From: Flavobacteriales bacterium
GTDB lineage: Bacteria; Bacteroidota; Bacteroidia; Flavobacteriales_D; Crocinitomicaceae
Reading direction: 5' to 3'
NCBI GenBank assembly: GCA_947496835.1
Contig: CANMFV010000070.1
Location: 1 to 6,036, forward strand
DNA: 6,036 bases
Shown one piece after another: positions 1 to 5,848 of this stretch (positions are counted from its first letter, which is position 1; the number at the start of each line of letters is the position of its first letter). Below the pieces are notes generated by a model. That model saw only the letters and a program-made list of their open reading frames with translations, searched no databases and had not been told where the DNA came from. Both the position numbers and the translations under genes were made by a program.

Positions 1-219
1 ATGATCTATTTTAACTTCATTCAGAGGGATTTTACGTCCACTTTCATGTAAGGCAGGAATTGTTAGACGAAGGATACCATTTGCGGTTAAGATTTCGCAA
101 CGCGTTCGAATGGTCTGCTTTTGGAAATGTTCATGCATTTCAATCTTCGCGTCTTGAGCGTGAATATAAGAACGCAGGTAAGCAATAGAAGGAAAATAAG
201 CTGTTGGAAAAACAGTCAT
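1..219 (-). CDS. WbqC-like family protein, N-terminal 73 residues (runs off the window)
   Basis: This is the first 73 codons of a gene that continues past the left edge. Its ATG (219-217) shares one base with the lepB stop codon (TAATG), which points to translational coupling and fixes the start. The protein resembles the WbqC-like family: an opening FPSIAYLRSYIHA segment (residues 9-21) like the family's LPPI-x-Y-F start, then EHFQKQTIRTRC (30-41) and ILTANG (43-48), followed by a strand ending IPA (54-56). WbqC was named from a polysaccharide gene cluster, but its biochemical activity is not well established, so I assign no reaction. Family members are roughly 200 residues, so about two thirds is missing. 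In Bacteroidota a WbqC-like gene commonly follows lepB, which supports the call. No signal peptide is visible, so the protein is probably cytoplasmic. Confidence 0.85.
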   Translation of the reverse strand, partial: MTVFPTAYFPSIAYLRSYIHAQDAKIEMHEHFQKQTIRTRCEILTANGILRLTIPALHESGRKIPLNEVKIDH

Positions 220-2102
220 TAATCAATCATCTTCAGGATTCGATTCCAACGTATTCCCATGTAAGTACTTTTGGAGAACCAAACAAGCGAAGCTCTACCA
301 ACAATGTGATCTTCTGGTACAAAGCCCCAAACACGTGAATCTGCGGAATTGTAGCGATTGTCTCCCATCAGCCAGTAATAGTTAAGGCCAAACGTATACG
401 TTGTGACTTTTTTTCCATCAATGAAAATTCCGGCTTTCGTTTCTTTTAATTGATGTCCTTCGTAAGCTGTTATAATGCGACGGTACCAAGGAATATTAAC
501 TGCTGTCAATTTGATTCTTTGTCCTTTATGTGGGACTCTAAACTCTTGAAAGTCTGTTGGCGTGTTGTTCACGTTAAAGTCTTTCGGGAAGTAGCTTAAG
601 TTTGCAATGCGCTCCATGGATGTTGGCGTGTATCCTTTTTTATGACGGTAAGCCGGCATTAAATACGTGGCAAGTTTAATGTGAAAGTCTTTTTCAATGC
701 GTGCTTTTTCACTTTTTGTAAGGGTTAAAATGTACACATCAGCCTCTCTGGATTCAAAATCCGTACGTGTTCCATCAGGAGCATTTTCTAGTCCGTATCG
801 CGTCATCATTTCGCTTGCAGATGGAAATTGAACTTTGGATTTTTCTATCGTGTATTTCAAGCATTGTCCCGGGGTTATTTTTGAGGGATTTCCGTTCACA
901 TACAACACTGAATTCTCTACACGCAACAAATCACCTGGAATTCCAACACAACGTTTGATGTAGTTTTCTCGTTTATCTACCGGTCTAAATGTTAGTCCAC
1001 CATGTTTGGCAGGCAATCCAACGTGGTTTTCAGGTCCACCTGGAAATTCTCCAGCCGCCAATTTCGCACGTGCTTTCCTCTTCCATTGCTCGTGTGTTTC
1101 AATGAATAAACTGTACATCTGGGAACCAATGGTGCTATCAATTTTTTCAGAAGAAACTTTCTGTTGTTGCATCATGTTTCTCATTTGAATCACCTTGGAC
1201 TGAATTTCTTCAGAGGATTCGAATAAATAACGTGCTTCTTCATTAACAATACCGTGGTAATCATGCCCCATAAGTCCGTTTGGTGTACGTGGATCGACAA
1301 TCGCCGTGTCTCCTGATGGATAATTGAAGACTACGACATCATTGCGATTGATTTCACGGTATCCAGGTAAACGCGTATAGGTTCCTTTTTCAAAAGTTGT
1401 ATAGGATTTAATATTGACTAAAGGAACAATGTTGTGCACCAATGGATAGGATAGGGGAGTCACTGGAACTTTTGGTCCGTATGCTAATTTGTTTACAAAC
1501 AAGAAGTCTCCCACCAACATGGTTTTTTCCATGGATCCAGTTGGGATTTGAAAAGGTTCAAATACATATGTACGGATCACACTTGCAGCGACGAGCGCCC
1601 ACAAAAAGGAATCTCCCCATTCTTTTACACGTGTTTTTTCTCCTGGCTTATCTCTGCTGACCATATCTAATGCTAGTGCAAGAACATGTCCAACAACAGG
1701 TAAACACATGAATAACACAATATGATCTCCCCATTTGCGAATTTCTACTTCGCGAGAATTTGACCAGTTTGTTTCATTTCCAAAGCTTGATTCAGTATTC
1801 GCAATCTTCGCCATGATTAAATAAGGAAAGAAAATTCCTTGCAGCGTATCAGTAAAGGAAAAGTATCCAAAGCGACGAATGTAACTCACATTTGCGACCA
1901 TCCACATGGCTAAATGCACACCAGGAAACACCAATAAAAGAGACCACCATGGTTTATTAGAAGTTATTTTGAACACAACGAAATAATTGTATCCAGGAAT
2001 CAATGCTTCCCAAGACTCACGTCCTGCTTTCGGAAAACTCTTCCACCACATCGCTAAATATGGATGAACTAAAATCAATAGGTAGAAATAGAAAAAACTC
2101 AT
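219..2102 (-). CDS. lepB: Signal peptidase I, long Bacteroidota form with N-terminal DUF5684-like membrane module
   Basis: Membrane serine protease that removes signal peptides from exported proteins on the periplasmic side. The catalytic Ser190 lies in IPTGSMEKTMLVGD (186-199) and the general base Lys383 in YIKRCVGIPGD (381-391). The last conserved box is GDNRYNSADSR (580-590), followed by GRASLVWFS (602-610). A hydrophobic helix (about 163-183) just before Ser190 is the usual anchor. The N-terminal 100 residues have further membrane segments (about 1-19, 50-71, 84-101, with another at 126-147) and a KAGRESWEALIPGYN motif (25-39) resembling DUF5684 membrane proteins. At 627 residues it is about twice E. 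coli LepB. The extra length is this N-terminal module plus insertions near 280-370 (charged, perhaps coiled coil) and 415-525. The ATG is 7 nt after the dapB stop; the downstream WbqC-like gene overlaps its stop by 1 nt. All catalytic boxes are intact. Confidence 0.97.
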   Translation of the reverse strand: MSFFYFYLLILVHPYLAMWWKSFPKAGRESWEALIPGYNYFVVFKITSNKPWWSLLLVFPGVHLAMWMVANVSYIRRFGYFSFTDTLQGIFFPYLIMAKIANTESSFGNETNWSNSREVEIRKWGDHIVLFMCLPVVGHVLALALDMVSRDKPGEKTRVKEWGDSFLWALVAASVIRTYVFEPFQIPTGSMEKTMLVGDFLFVNKLAYGPKVPVTPLSYPLVHNIVPLVNIKSYTTFEKGTYTRLPGYREINRNDVVVFNYPSGDTAIVDPRTPNGLMGHDYHGIVNEEARYLFESSEEIQSKVIQMRNMMQQQKVSSEKIDSTIGSQMYSLFIETHEQWKRKARAKLAAGEFPGGPENHVGLPAKHGGLTFRPVDKRENYIKRCVGIPGDLLRVENSVLYVNGNPSKITPGQCLKYTIEKSKVQFPSASEMMTRYGLENAPDGTRTDFESREADVYILTLTKSEKARIEKDFHIKLATYLMPAYRHKKGYTPTSMERIANLSYFPKDFNVNNTPTDFQEFRVPHKGQRIKLTAVNIPWYRRIITAYEGHQLKETKAGIFIDGKKVTTYTFGLNYYWLMGDNRYNSADSRVWGFVPEDHIVGRASLVWFSKSTYMGIRWNRILKMID

Positions 2103-2109
2103 AATATCT

Positions 2110-2820
2110 TTAGTTTAAAACGTCCTTCATGGTAAATATTCCTGTTTTACCCGGTAAAAATTCAGCAGCGAGCACGGCGCCAAGGGCAAATCCTGTTCTA
2201 TTATGTGCAATGTGTTCGATTCGAATGGTGTCCACGGAAGATGCGTAGCTGACCTCATGTGTTCCTGGGACATTTGGTTCGCGCACGGCATTGATGGAAA
2301 TATGGTGTTCAGATGCATGTTCAGTCGCTAATTGCCATTCAGTATATTGTGTGTGAGCGGCAATGATGTCATTGGCTAAACTTACAGCTGTACCACTGGG
2401 CGCATCTAATTTTTGCACGTGGTGTATTTCTTCCATGCTCACCTGATATTCCCGGTGCTTATTCATGATTTCGGCTAATTTCCGATTTATTTCAAAGAAG
2501 ATGTTTACACCAACACTGAAATTACTCGCATGCAAAAGGGAACCATTTAAATCAGCAACTAATTGATTGACTTTCGGTAAATCGTTTTGCCAAGCGGTGG
2601 TACCAACAACAATAGGAGTATGGTTTTTCATACAGGTTTCCATGTGTTGCACCGCCAGATCGGGTTGGGTGAATTCAATGGCTACATCGACTTCTTCCCA
2701 ATTGACTTCTTGGATGGGGTGTTCACGGTTCACACGTGCAGTGATTTCGTGTCCACGCTCCAAAGCAATCGTTTCAATCGCTTTCCCCATTTTTCCGTAC
2801 CCAATTAATCCAATCTTCAT
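2110..2820 (-). CDS. dapB: 4-hydroxy-tetrahydrodipicolinate reductase
   Basis: Cytoplasmic NAD(P)H-dependent reductase that converts 4-hydroxy-tetrahydrodipicolinate to tetrahydrodipicolinate in the diaminopimelate/lysine pathway, supplying peptidoglycan and protein synthesis. The N-terminus carries the nucleotide-binding GYGKMG loop (7-12), then VAIEFTQP (46-53) and VVGTTAW (71-77). The substrate domain has EIHHVQKLDAPSGTA (131-145): His133/His134 and Lys137 match the catalytic E-x-HH-x3-K-x-DAPSGT signature. The protein ends with the expected G-(I/L)-(F/Y)-x-M-x-D-V segment (227-234). At 236 residues it is shorter than E. coli DapB (273), as I recall for Bacteroidota members. The ATG starts the dinucleotide-fold strand directly, so the start is well supported. 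It lies 24 nt after the DUF5683 gene and 7 nt before lepB. A candidate promoter abuts its start codon. Confidence 0.98.
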   Translation of the reverse strand: MKIGLIGYGKMGKAIETIALERGHEITARVNREHPIQEVNWEEVDVAIEFTQPDLAVQHMETCMKNHTPIVVGTTAWQNDLPKVNQLVADLNGSLLHASNFSVGVNIFFEINRKLAEIMNKHREYQVSMEEIHHVQKLDAPSGTAVSLANDIIAAHTQYTEWQLATEHASEHHISINAVREPNVPGTHEVSYASSVDTIRIEHIAHNRTGFALGAVLAAEFLPGKTGIFTMKDVLN

Positions 2821-2825
2821 GTTAA

Positions 2826-2859
2826 CAAAAATACGTTTTTCACTTTAACGAAACTGCAA
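2826..2859 (-). promoter_or_regulatory. Candidate internal promoter for dapB-lepB-wbqC
   Basis: On the minus strand, TATTTTTG (2833-2826) is a perfect match to the Bacteroidota -7 consensus TAnnTTTG. A TTG triplet (2859-2857) lies 23 nt upstream, at the long end of the allowed spacing for the -33 element. It occupies the only real intergenic gap in the leftward gene run. The -7 box ends just 5 nt before the dapB ATG, so transcription would begin at or very near the start codon. The match is seen directly; activity is inferred, and such AT-rich boxes also occur by chance. Confidence 0.4.
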
Positions 2860-3390
2860 CTTAAGGTGAATTCCTGCGGAACTTGGTCCAAACAGTGTTG
2901 GACTAGCCTGTATAGTAAGTTTGTCGCTGACATCGAAATGTAAAAAATGAGCTTCCACTCCTGCTTCAGCAATTTGAATAAAGTAAACCGCAGCGCAACC
3001 AAGAATGGACATGTCTCTTTTGTTTAGGTAGGATTGGTATAAACTTAAAACGGCTTGATCATCGTATATTTCCCACTCTGGATTTAAGGTTGCAACGTTA
3101 TCCATACGGTTTTGGTATTCCAATTTTAAGGACTTCTGCGTTTGGTTGTTGACCGTTAAAAAATAGCCAGTTGCTCCAAGTCCAGCATAAATGAGTGGGA
3201 CTTTCCAAAAGGCATGTTTTGGTCCATTTTCCCGGTGTATGCTGTTGTATACTTGTCCTGCTCCAGGGAGCACGGCAGAAAGCATCATTACCTTTTTGTA
3301 TTCAGGTAAACTGTCGCGTTTCATTAAAAGTGGCTGACTCCATCCTGGTAGGTGGATACAAAGTAGGAATAAGAAAAGGAAACGAGACAT
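2845..3390 (-). CDS. DUF5683 domain protein with signal peptide
   Basis: Small exported or membrane protein of unknown function (181 aa), recognisable as the DUF5683 protein usually found between parB and dapB in Bacteroidota. Residues 1-19 form a hydrophobic leader ending WSQ, consistent with a signal peptide. Next come AVLPGAGQVYN (39-49) and WKVPLIYAGLGATGYFL (62-78), which match the family's LPG-x-GQ-x-YN and K-x-P-x-x-Y-x-G-x-G core and include a membrane-like helix. A second hydrophobic stretch (127-141) leads into VEAHFLHFDVSDKL (145-158), close to the family's DAH-x-x-x-FDVSD ending. Its ATG overlaps the parB stop by one base (TAATG), implying coupled translation. The family's biochemical role is unknown; the LPGxGQ-type core is also seen in other small membrane proteins, so no activity should be inferred from it. 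Confidence 0.88.
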   Translation of the reverse strand: MSRFLFLFLLCIHLPGWSQPLLMKRDSLPEYKKVMMLSAVLPGAGQVYNSIHRENGPKHAFWKVPLIYAGLGATGYFLTVNNQTQKSLKLEYQNRMDNVATLNPEWEIYDDQAVLSLYQSYLNKRDMSILGCAAVYFIQIAEAGVEAHFLHFDVSDKLTIQASPTLFGPSSAGIHLKLQFR

Positions 3391-4277
3391 TATTTATTTA
3401 AAAGGGCTATTACTCGGTTCAATTCAGCTTCAGACTTGAAATGGACCTGTACTTTTCCTTTTCCAGCGTCTGACTTATCGATGGTAACTTTCGTTCCCAA
3501 TTTATCGCTCAAAAAAGAAGCAAAAACCGATTCAGTAGAAGTCAAACTAACTTTTTCACCTTTAGCCTTTGCCGGAGTAGAGGAGCTTGTTGGTTTAACC
3601 AATTGTTCAACCGCTCTCACTGAAAGTGAATCATCAATGATTTGCTGATACGCAAGTAATTGTTCGCTTTCATTTGTAATGCTCAACAAAGCACGTGCGT
3701 GTCCCATGCTAATCACTTGGTCACGAACCCCAGCTTGAATCACTGCAGGTAATTTCAATAAGCGAATATGGTTGGCAATGTGTGACCTAGATTTCGCTAC
3801 TTTCTCACTCAATTGCTCTTGTGTCAATTTGCATTCGTCAATCAACCGTTCGTATGAAATCGCTACTTCGATGGCATTTAAATCCTCACGTTGAATATTC
3901 TCAACCAAGGCCATTTCTAACATGGTTTGATCATTCGCAATACGAATATACGCTGGAACTTCTGTGAGTCCAGCGAGTTGGGACGCACGAAAACGACGTT
4001 CACCTGAAATCAATTGGTAGCGGTCTCTTCCGAGTTTCCGAACAGTCAATGGTTGGATAATTCCATGTGTCAAAATTGACAAACGTAATTCTTCCAATGC
4101 ATCTTTTTCAAAATGTGTTCGTGGATTGAATGGATTGGCTTCAATCAATTGAATTTCAATCATCGAAACGGATCCGACAGTTGCTCCACTCATCGAAGTG
4201 ATGTCTGTATCCGAGTTTTGTAATAAGGCACTTAACCCACGTCCTAATGCGGGTTGTTTTTTCGAATTAGAGCTCAT
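3390..4277 (-). CDS. parB: Chromosome partitioning protein ParB (CTP-dependent DNA clamp)
   Basis: ParB binds parS sites near the origin, closes into a CTP-dependent sliding clamp and stimulates ParA ATPase. With the ATG at 4277 it is 295 aa. The N-terminal ALGRGLSALL (10-19) is the ParA-interacting segment type. The CTP-binding boxes are GERRFRA (92-98) and ENIQREDLN (126-134). A helix-turn-helix follows (TQEQLSEKVAKSRSHIANHI, 152-171), then GHARALL (192-198), a variable linker (about 229-245) and a C-terminal dimerisation domain (about 250-295). A TTG 12 nt upstream (4289) could add MRLI, but the ATG places the LGRGL motif near the N-terminus as in relatives. The start overlaps the end of parA by 11 nt, and the stop overlaps the DUF5683 start. 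All key motifs are present. Confidence 0.97.
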   Translation of the reverse strand: MSSNSKKQPALGRGLSALLQNSDTDITSMSGATVGSVSMIEIQLIEANPFNPRTHFEKDALEELRLSILTHGIIQPLTVRKLGRDRYQLISGERRFRASQLAGLTEVPAYIRIANDQTMLEMALVENIQREDLNAIEVAISYERLIDECKLTQEQLSEKVAKSRSHIANHIRLLKLPAVIQAGVRDQVISMGHARALLSITNESEQLLAYQQIIDDSLSVRAVEQLVKPTSSSTPAKAKGEKVSLTSTESVFASFLSDKLGTKVTIDKSDAGKGKVQVHFKSEAELNRVIALLNK

Positions 4278-5079
4278 GATCAATCTCAATTATTTTATCG
4301 TCGTTGCCAATTTTAGTTAAATCGTTTTTCTGTAACAATTCGCGGGCAAAGTTAAGGTAATTTATAGATCCTTTTGAGGATGCATCATGCATAATGACCG
4401 TTGTTCCATGGCTGGAAGCTTCGCTCAGGGTTGTGTTGCGGTGAATGACCGTGTCGAATACCAATTCTTGAAAATGTGTTTTCACTTCGTCCACCACTTG
4501 ATTCGCTAAGCGCAAACGTGTATCATACATCGTAAGAACCATTCCTTCTATTTCTAGTTCGGGATTCAATCGTCCTTGAACAATTTTAATCGTATTCAAT
4601 AACTTACTTAATCCTTCAAGCGCAAAGTATTCACATTGCACAGGAATCATCACTGAATCAGCTGCAACAAGTGAATTAACCGTAATCAATCCAAGGGAAG
4701 GGGAGCAGTCGATTAGAATGAAATCGTAATCATCTTTTACCTTTTCCAAGGTGCTTTTTAACAAATACTCTCGATTAGGCAGGTTAATCATTTCTAGTTC
4801 AGCACCAACTAAATCCAGGTGAGAAGGAAGGATGTCTAAATTTGGATTACTAGTGGACAAAATCACATCCTTTGGATGCAGTCCATTCACCAAACAATCA
4901 TAAATGTTCTTGACATTTTTAGGGTCGAACCCTGTTCCTGACGTTGAATTCGCCTGTGGGTCGGCATCAACAATCAACGTTTTATACTCAAGCACACCCA
5001 AACATCCACCTAAATTTATTGTCGTTGTTGTTTTTCCAACACCACCTTTCTGGTTCGCTATTGCAATTATTTTTCCCAT
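4267..5079 (-). CDS. parA: Chromosome partitioning ATPase ParA (Soj-type)
   Basis: Walker-type ATPase that dimerises on ATP binding, coats the nucleoid and moves ParB-parS complexes to segregate origins. The deviant Walker A motif is KGGVGKTT (11-18), with signature Lys11 and Lys16. Walker A' is DADPQ (38-42, catalytic-type Asp40) and Walker B is FILIDCSPSLG (120-130). Conserved IPVQCEYFALEG (145-156) and the basic RLRLANQVV region (188-196) near the DNA-binding surface follow. The chosen start gives 270 aa beginning MGKIIAIANQKGG, as in most Bacteroidota ParA proteins. In-frame ATGs at 5094 and 5136 would add 5 or 19 residues; the longer form begins with a basic segment (MEIVKPKTTTRNF) that I do not recognise. 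It is the first gene of the leftward run and overlaps parB by 11 nt. Confidence 0.97.
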   Translation of the reverse strand: MGKIIAIANQKGGVGKTTTTINLGGCLGVLEYKTLIVDADPQANSTSGTGFDPKNVKNIYDCLVNGLHPKDVILSTSNPNLDILPSHLDLVGAELEMINLPNREYLLKSTLEKVKDDYDFILIDCSPSLGLITVNSLVAADSVMIPVQCEYFALEGLSKLLNTIKIVQGRLNPELEIEGMVLTMYDTRLRLANQVVDEVKTHFQELVFDTVIHRNTTLSEASSHGTTVIMHDASSKGSINYLNFARELLQKNDLTKIGNDDKIIEIDHEL

Positions 5080-5260
5080 TCGATTTTTCTGAATCATAAA
5101 ATTACGAGTTGTTGTCTTTGGTTTCACAATTTCCATTAGGAACTTATTAACGAAACACTATTTATTTAACTTTTCTTGCGCACAGAAGTATGTTTTGAAG
5201 GAAATGTAAAGATGTTGTTTTGGATATTCGTATCTTTGATAAGATTTTAACTCGAAAGCC
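5080..5260 (-). promoter_or_regulatory. Divergent intergenic region upstream of parA
   Basis: This stretch of about 180 nt must contain the parA promoter because the neighbouring gene is divergent. On the minus strand I find no perfect TAnnTTTG box. The nearest are TACATTTC (5208-5201) and TACTTCTG (5190-5183), each with one mismatch and no convincing TTG upstream. If parA starts at 5136, only 124 nt is non-coding. I see no good parS palindrome, only a lone GTTTCAC half-site at 5121-5127. Confidence 0.4.
5215..5238 (+). promoter_or_regulatory. Candidate promoter for the FHA-domain gene
   Basis: TATCTTTG at 5231-5238 is a perfect match to the Bacteroidota -7 consensus TAnnTTTG and lies 22 nt before the ATG, giving a 5' leader of about 15-20 nt. 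The -33 element is poor: the nearest TTG triplets, at 5215-5217 and 5220-5222, leave spacers of 13 and 8 nt, shorter than usual. The promoter is plausible by position and box, but only moderately supported. Confidence 0.5.
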
Positions 5261-5689
5261 ATGAATAAGATACACCTTCGTATTGGTGGTGCCAAAGACA
5301 ATCAATTGGTTATTGAGTCTGTTGACATCGCCCCCTATCATTTGGAGTTATTTTGTGATACGTCGGGTAATGTTTTTATTACGGACCTAAATTCGGAACA
5401 AGGAACTTTCGTCAACAACCGAAGACTGAATGGTTTTCAGTTACTAAAGAAGGGTGATCGAGTTCGTTTTGGTCAGAATTATACCTTTCCATGGGAGGAA
5501 TTTATTCCTGTTCAGTCCAATAAAACCAATGAAGTAAGGAATGAAATCAAAGAAGTAACGGAACGCGTCAATGTACCGCCCAAAAAACAGGCCGCAGTAT
5601 CAAATTCCTCAGCTGTAAACAATATGCAATTGTATGTGATTTATGCGTGTATTATCTTCCTCGTGATTCTTTTGTCTCTTTATTTATAG
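5261..5689 (+). CDS. Small FHA-domain protein with C-terminal membrane anchor
   Basis: A 142-residue protein with an FHA-like domain (about 3-77), a polar linker (about 84-121) and a single C-terminal hydrophobic helix (123-142) with no residues after it, so it looks tail-anchored with the FHA domain in the cytoplasm. FHA features are the opening strand with DN (13-14), His27, FITDLNSEQGTFVNN (39-53), matching the DLxSxNGTxVN core, and LLKKGDRVRFG (61-71), matching LxxGDxIxFG. FHA domains usually bind phosphothreonine. Here the expected Gly-Arg is Gly-Gly (9-10), the Ser three residues before the conserved His is Ala24, and the Asn of NGT is Gln47, so normal phosphopeptide binding is doubtful. 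It is divergent from parA and precedes rplS by 159 nt. A weak GAAAG purine run (5254-5258) precedes the ATG. The specific role is unknown. Confidence 0.85.
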   Translation: MNKIHLRIGGAKDNQLVIESVDIAPYHLELFCDTSGNVFITDLNSEQGTFVNNRRLNGFQLLKKGDRVRFGQNYTFPWEEFIPVQSNKTNEVRNEIKEVTERVNVPPKKQAAVSNSSAVNNMQLYVIYACIIFLVILLSLYL

Positions 5690-5783
5690 GACTTTTAGTG
5701 GTGCATTTACTACGTTTTCAGCCAACACGTCGGTAAATTCACCTAAATTTTAAAATTCGAGAAGAAATTTCAGTAAAAAATGG

Positions 5784-5811
5784 TTGCATTCAGAAAAAAT
5801 TACTAATATTG
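5784..5811 (+). promoter_or_regulatory. Promoter of rplS
   Basis: TTG (5784-5786) is followed after 17 nt by TAATATTG (5804-5811), a one-mismatch match to the -7 consensus TAnnTTTG with spacing typical of Bacteroidota promoters. It predicts a transcript start near 5815-5817 and a leader of about 33 nt before the rplS ATG. This suggests rplS is transcribed on its own, not only by read-through from the FHA gene. No clear intrinsic terminator is seen between the FHA stop (5689) and this promoter. Confidence 0.6.
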
Positions 5812-5815
5812 CACC

Positions 5816-5833
5816 CCGTTTCTGTTTGAACGG
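5816..5833 (+). promoter_or_regulatory. Possible leader hairpin in the rplS 5' UTR
   Basis: CCGTTT (5816-5821) can pair with GAACGG (5828-5833), giving a 6-bp stem with one G-U pair and a 6-nt loop. It would sit at the very 5' end of the predicted mRNA and is followed by an A-rich run (5835-5841) before the ATG, the usual Bacteroidota translation-enhancing context. It may stabilise the mRNA or help autoregulation, but it is short and could be chance. Confidence 0.35.
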
Positions 5834-5848
5834 CAAAAAAATTGTGAA

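Noticed and set aside
1..7. ATGATCT at the left end as a reverse-complement adapter remnant (expected ending TTCCGATCT)
   Set aside because: Only GATCT matches, and the translated residues (V-K-I-D-H) fit the WbqC-like family, so the left edge looks genomic.
767..1660. Open plus-strand frames of 60-72 codons inside lepB
   Set aside because: They lie opposite a well-conserved signal peptidase gene, have no recognisable motifs and no convincing promoter or start context; they are antisense shadows.
2127..2848. Additional open frames on both strands across dapB
   Set aside because: The DapB reading frame has every catalytic motif and accounts for the sequence; the alternative translations resemble no protein family.
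4278..4289. TTG start for parB giving four extra residues (MRLI)
   Set aside because: The ATG at 4277 is a stronger start and places the conserved LGRGL motif at the distance from the N-terminus seen in relatives.
5121..5158. Possible parS site near parA: GTTTCAC (5121-5127) and CGAAACAC (5151-5158)
   Set aside because: These half-site-like words are about 24 nt apart and do not form the continuous 16-bp palindrome TGTTTCACGTGAAACA. The five CACGTG hexamers elsewhere (332, 1067, 1628, 2733, 3692) also lack the flanking parS bases and lie inside coding sequence.
5746..5757. AATTTTAAAATT perfect 12-bp palindrome after the FHA gene as a terminator or operator
   Set aside because: It has no GC stem, no loop and no following T run, so it is not an intrinsic terminator; such AT palindromes are expected in AT-rich intergenic DNA.
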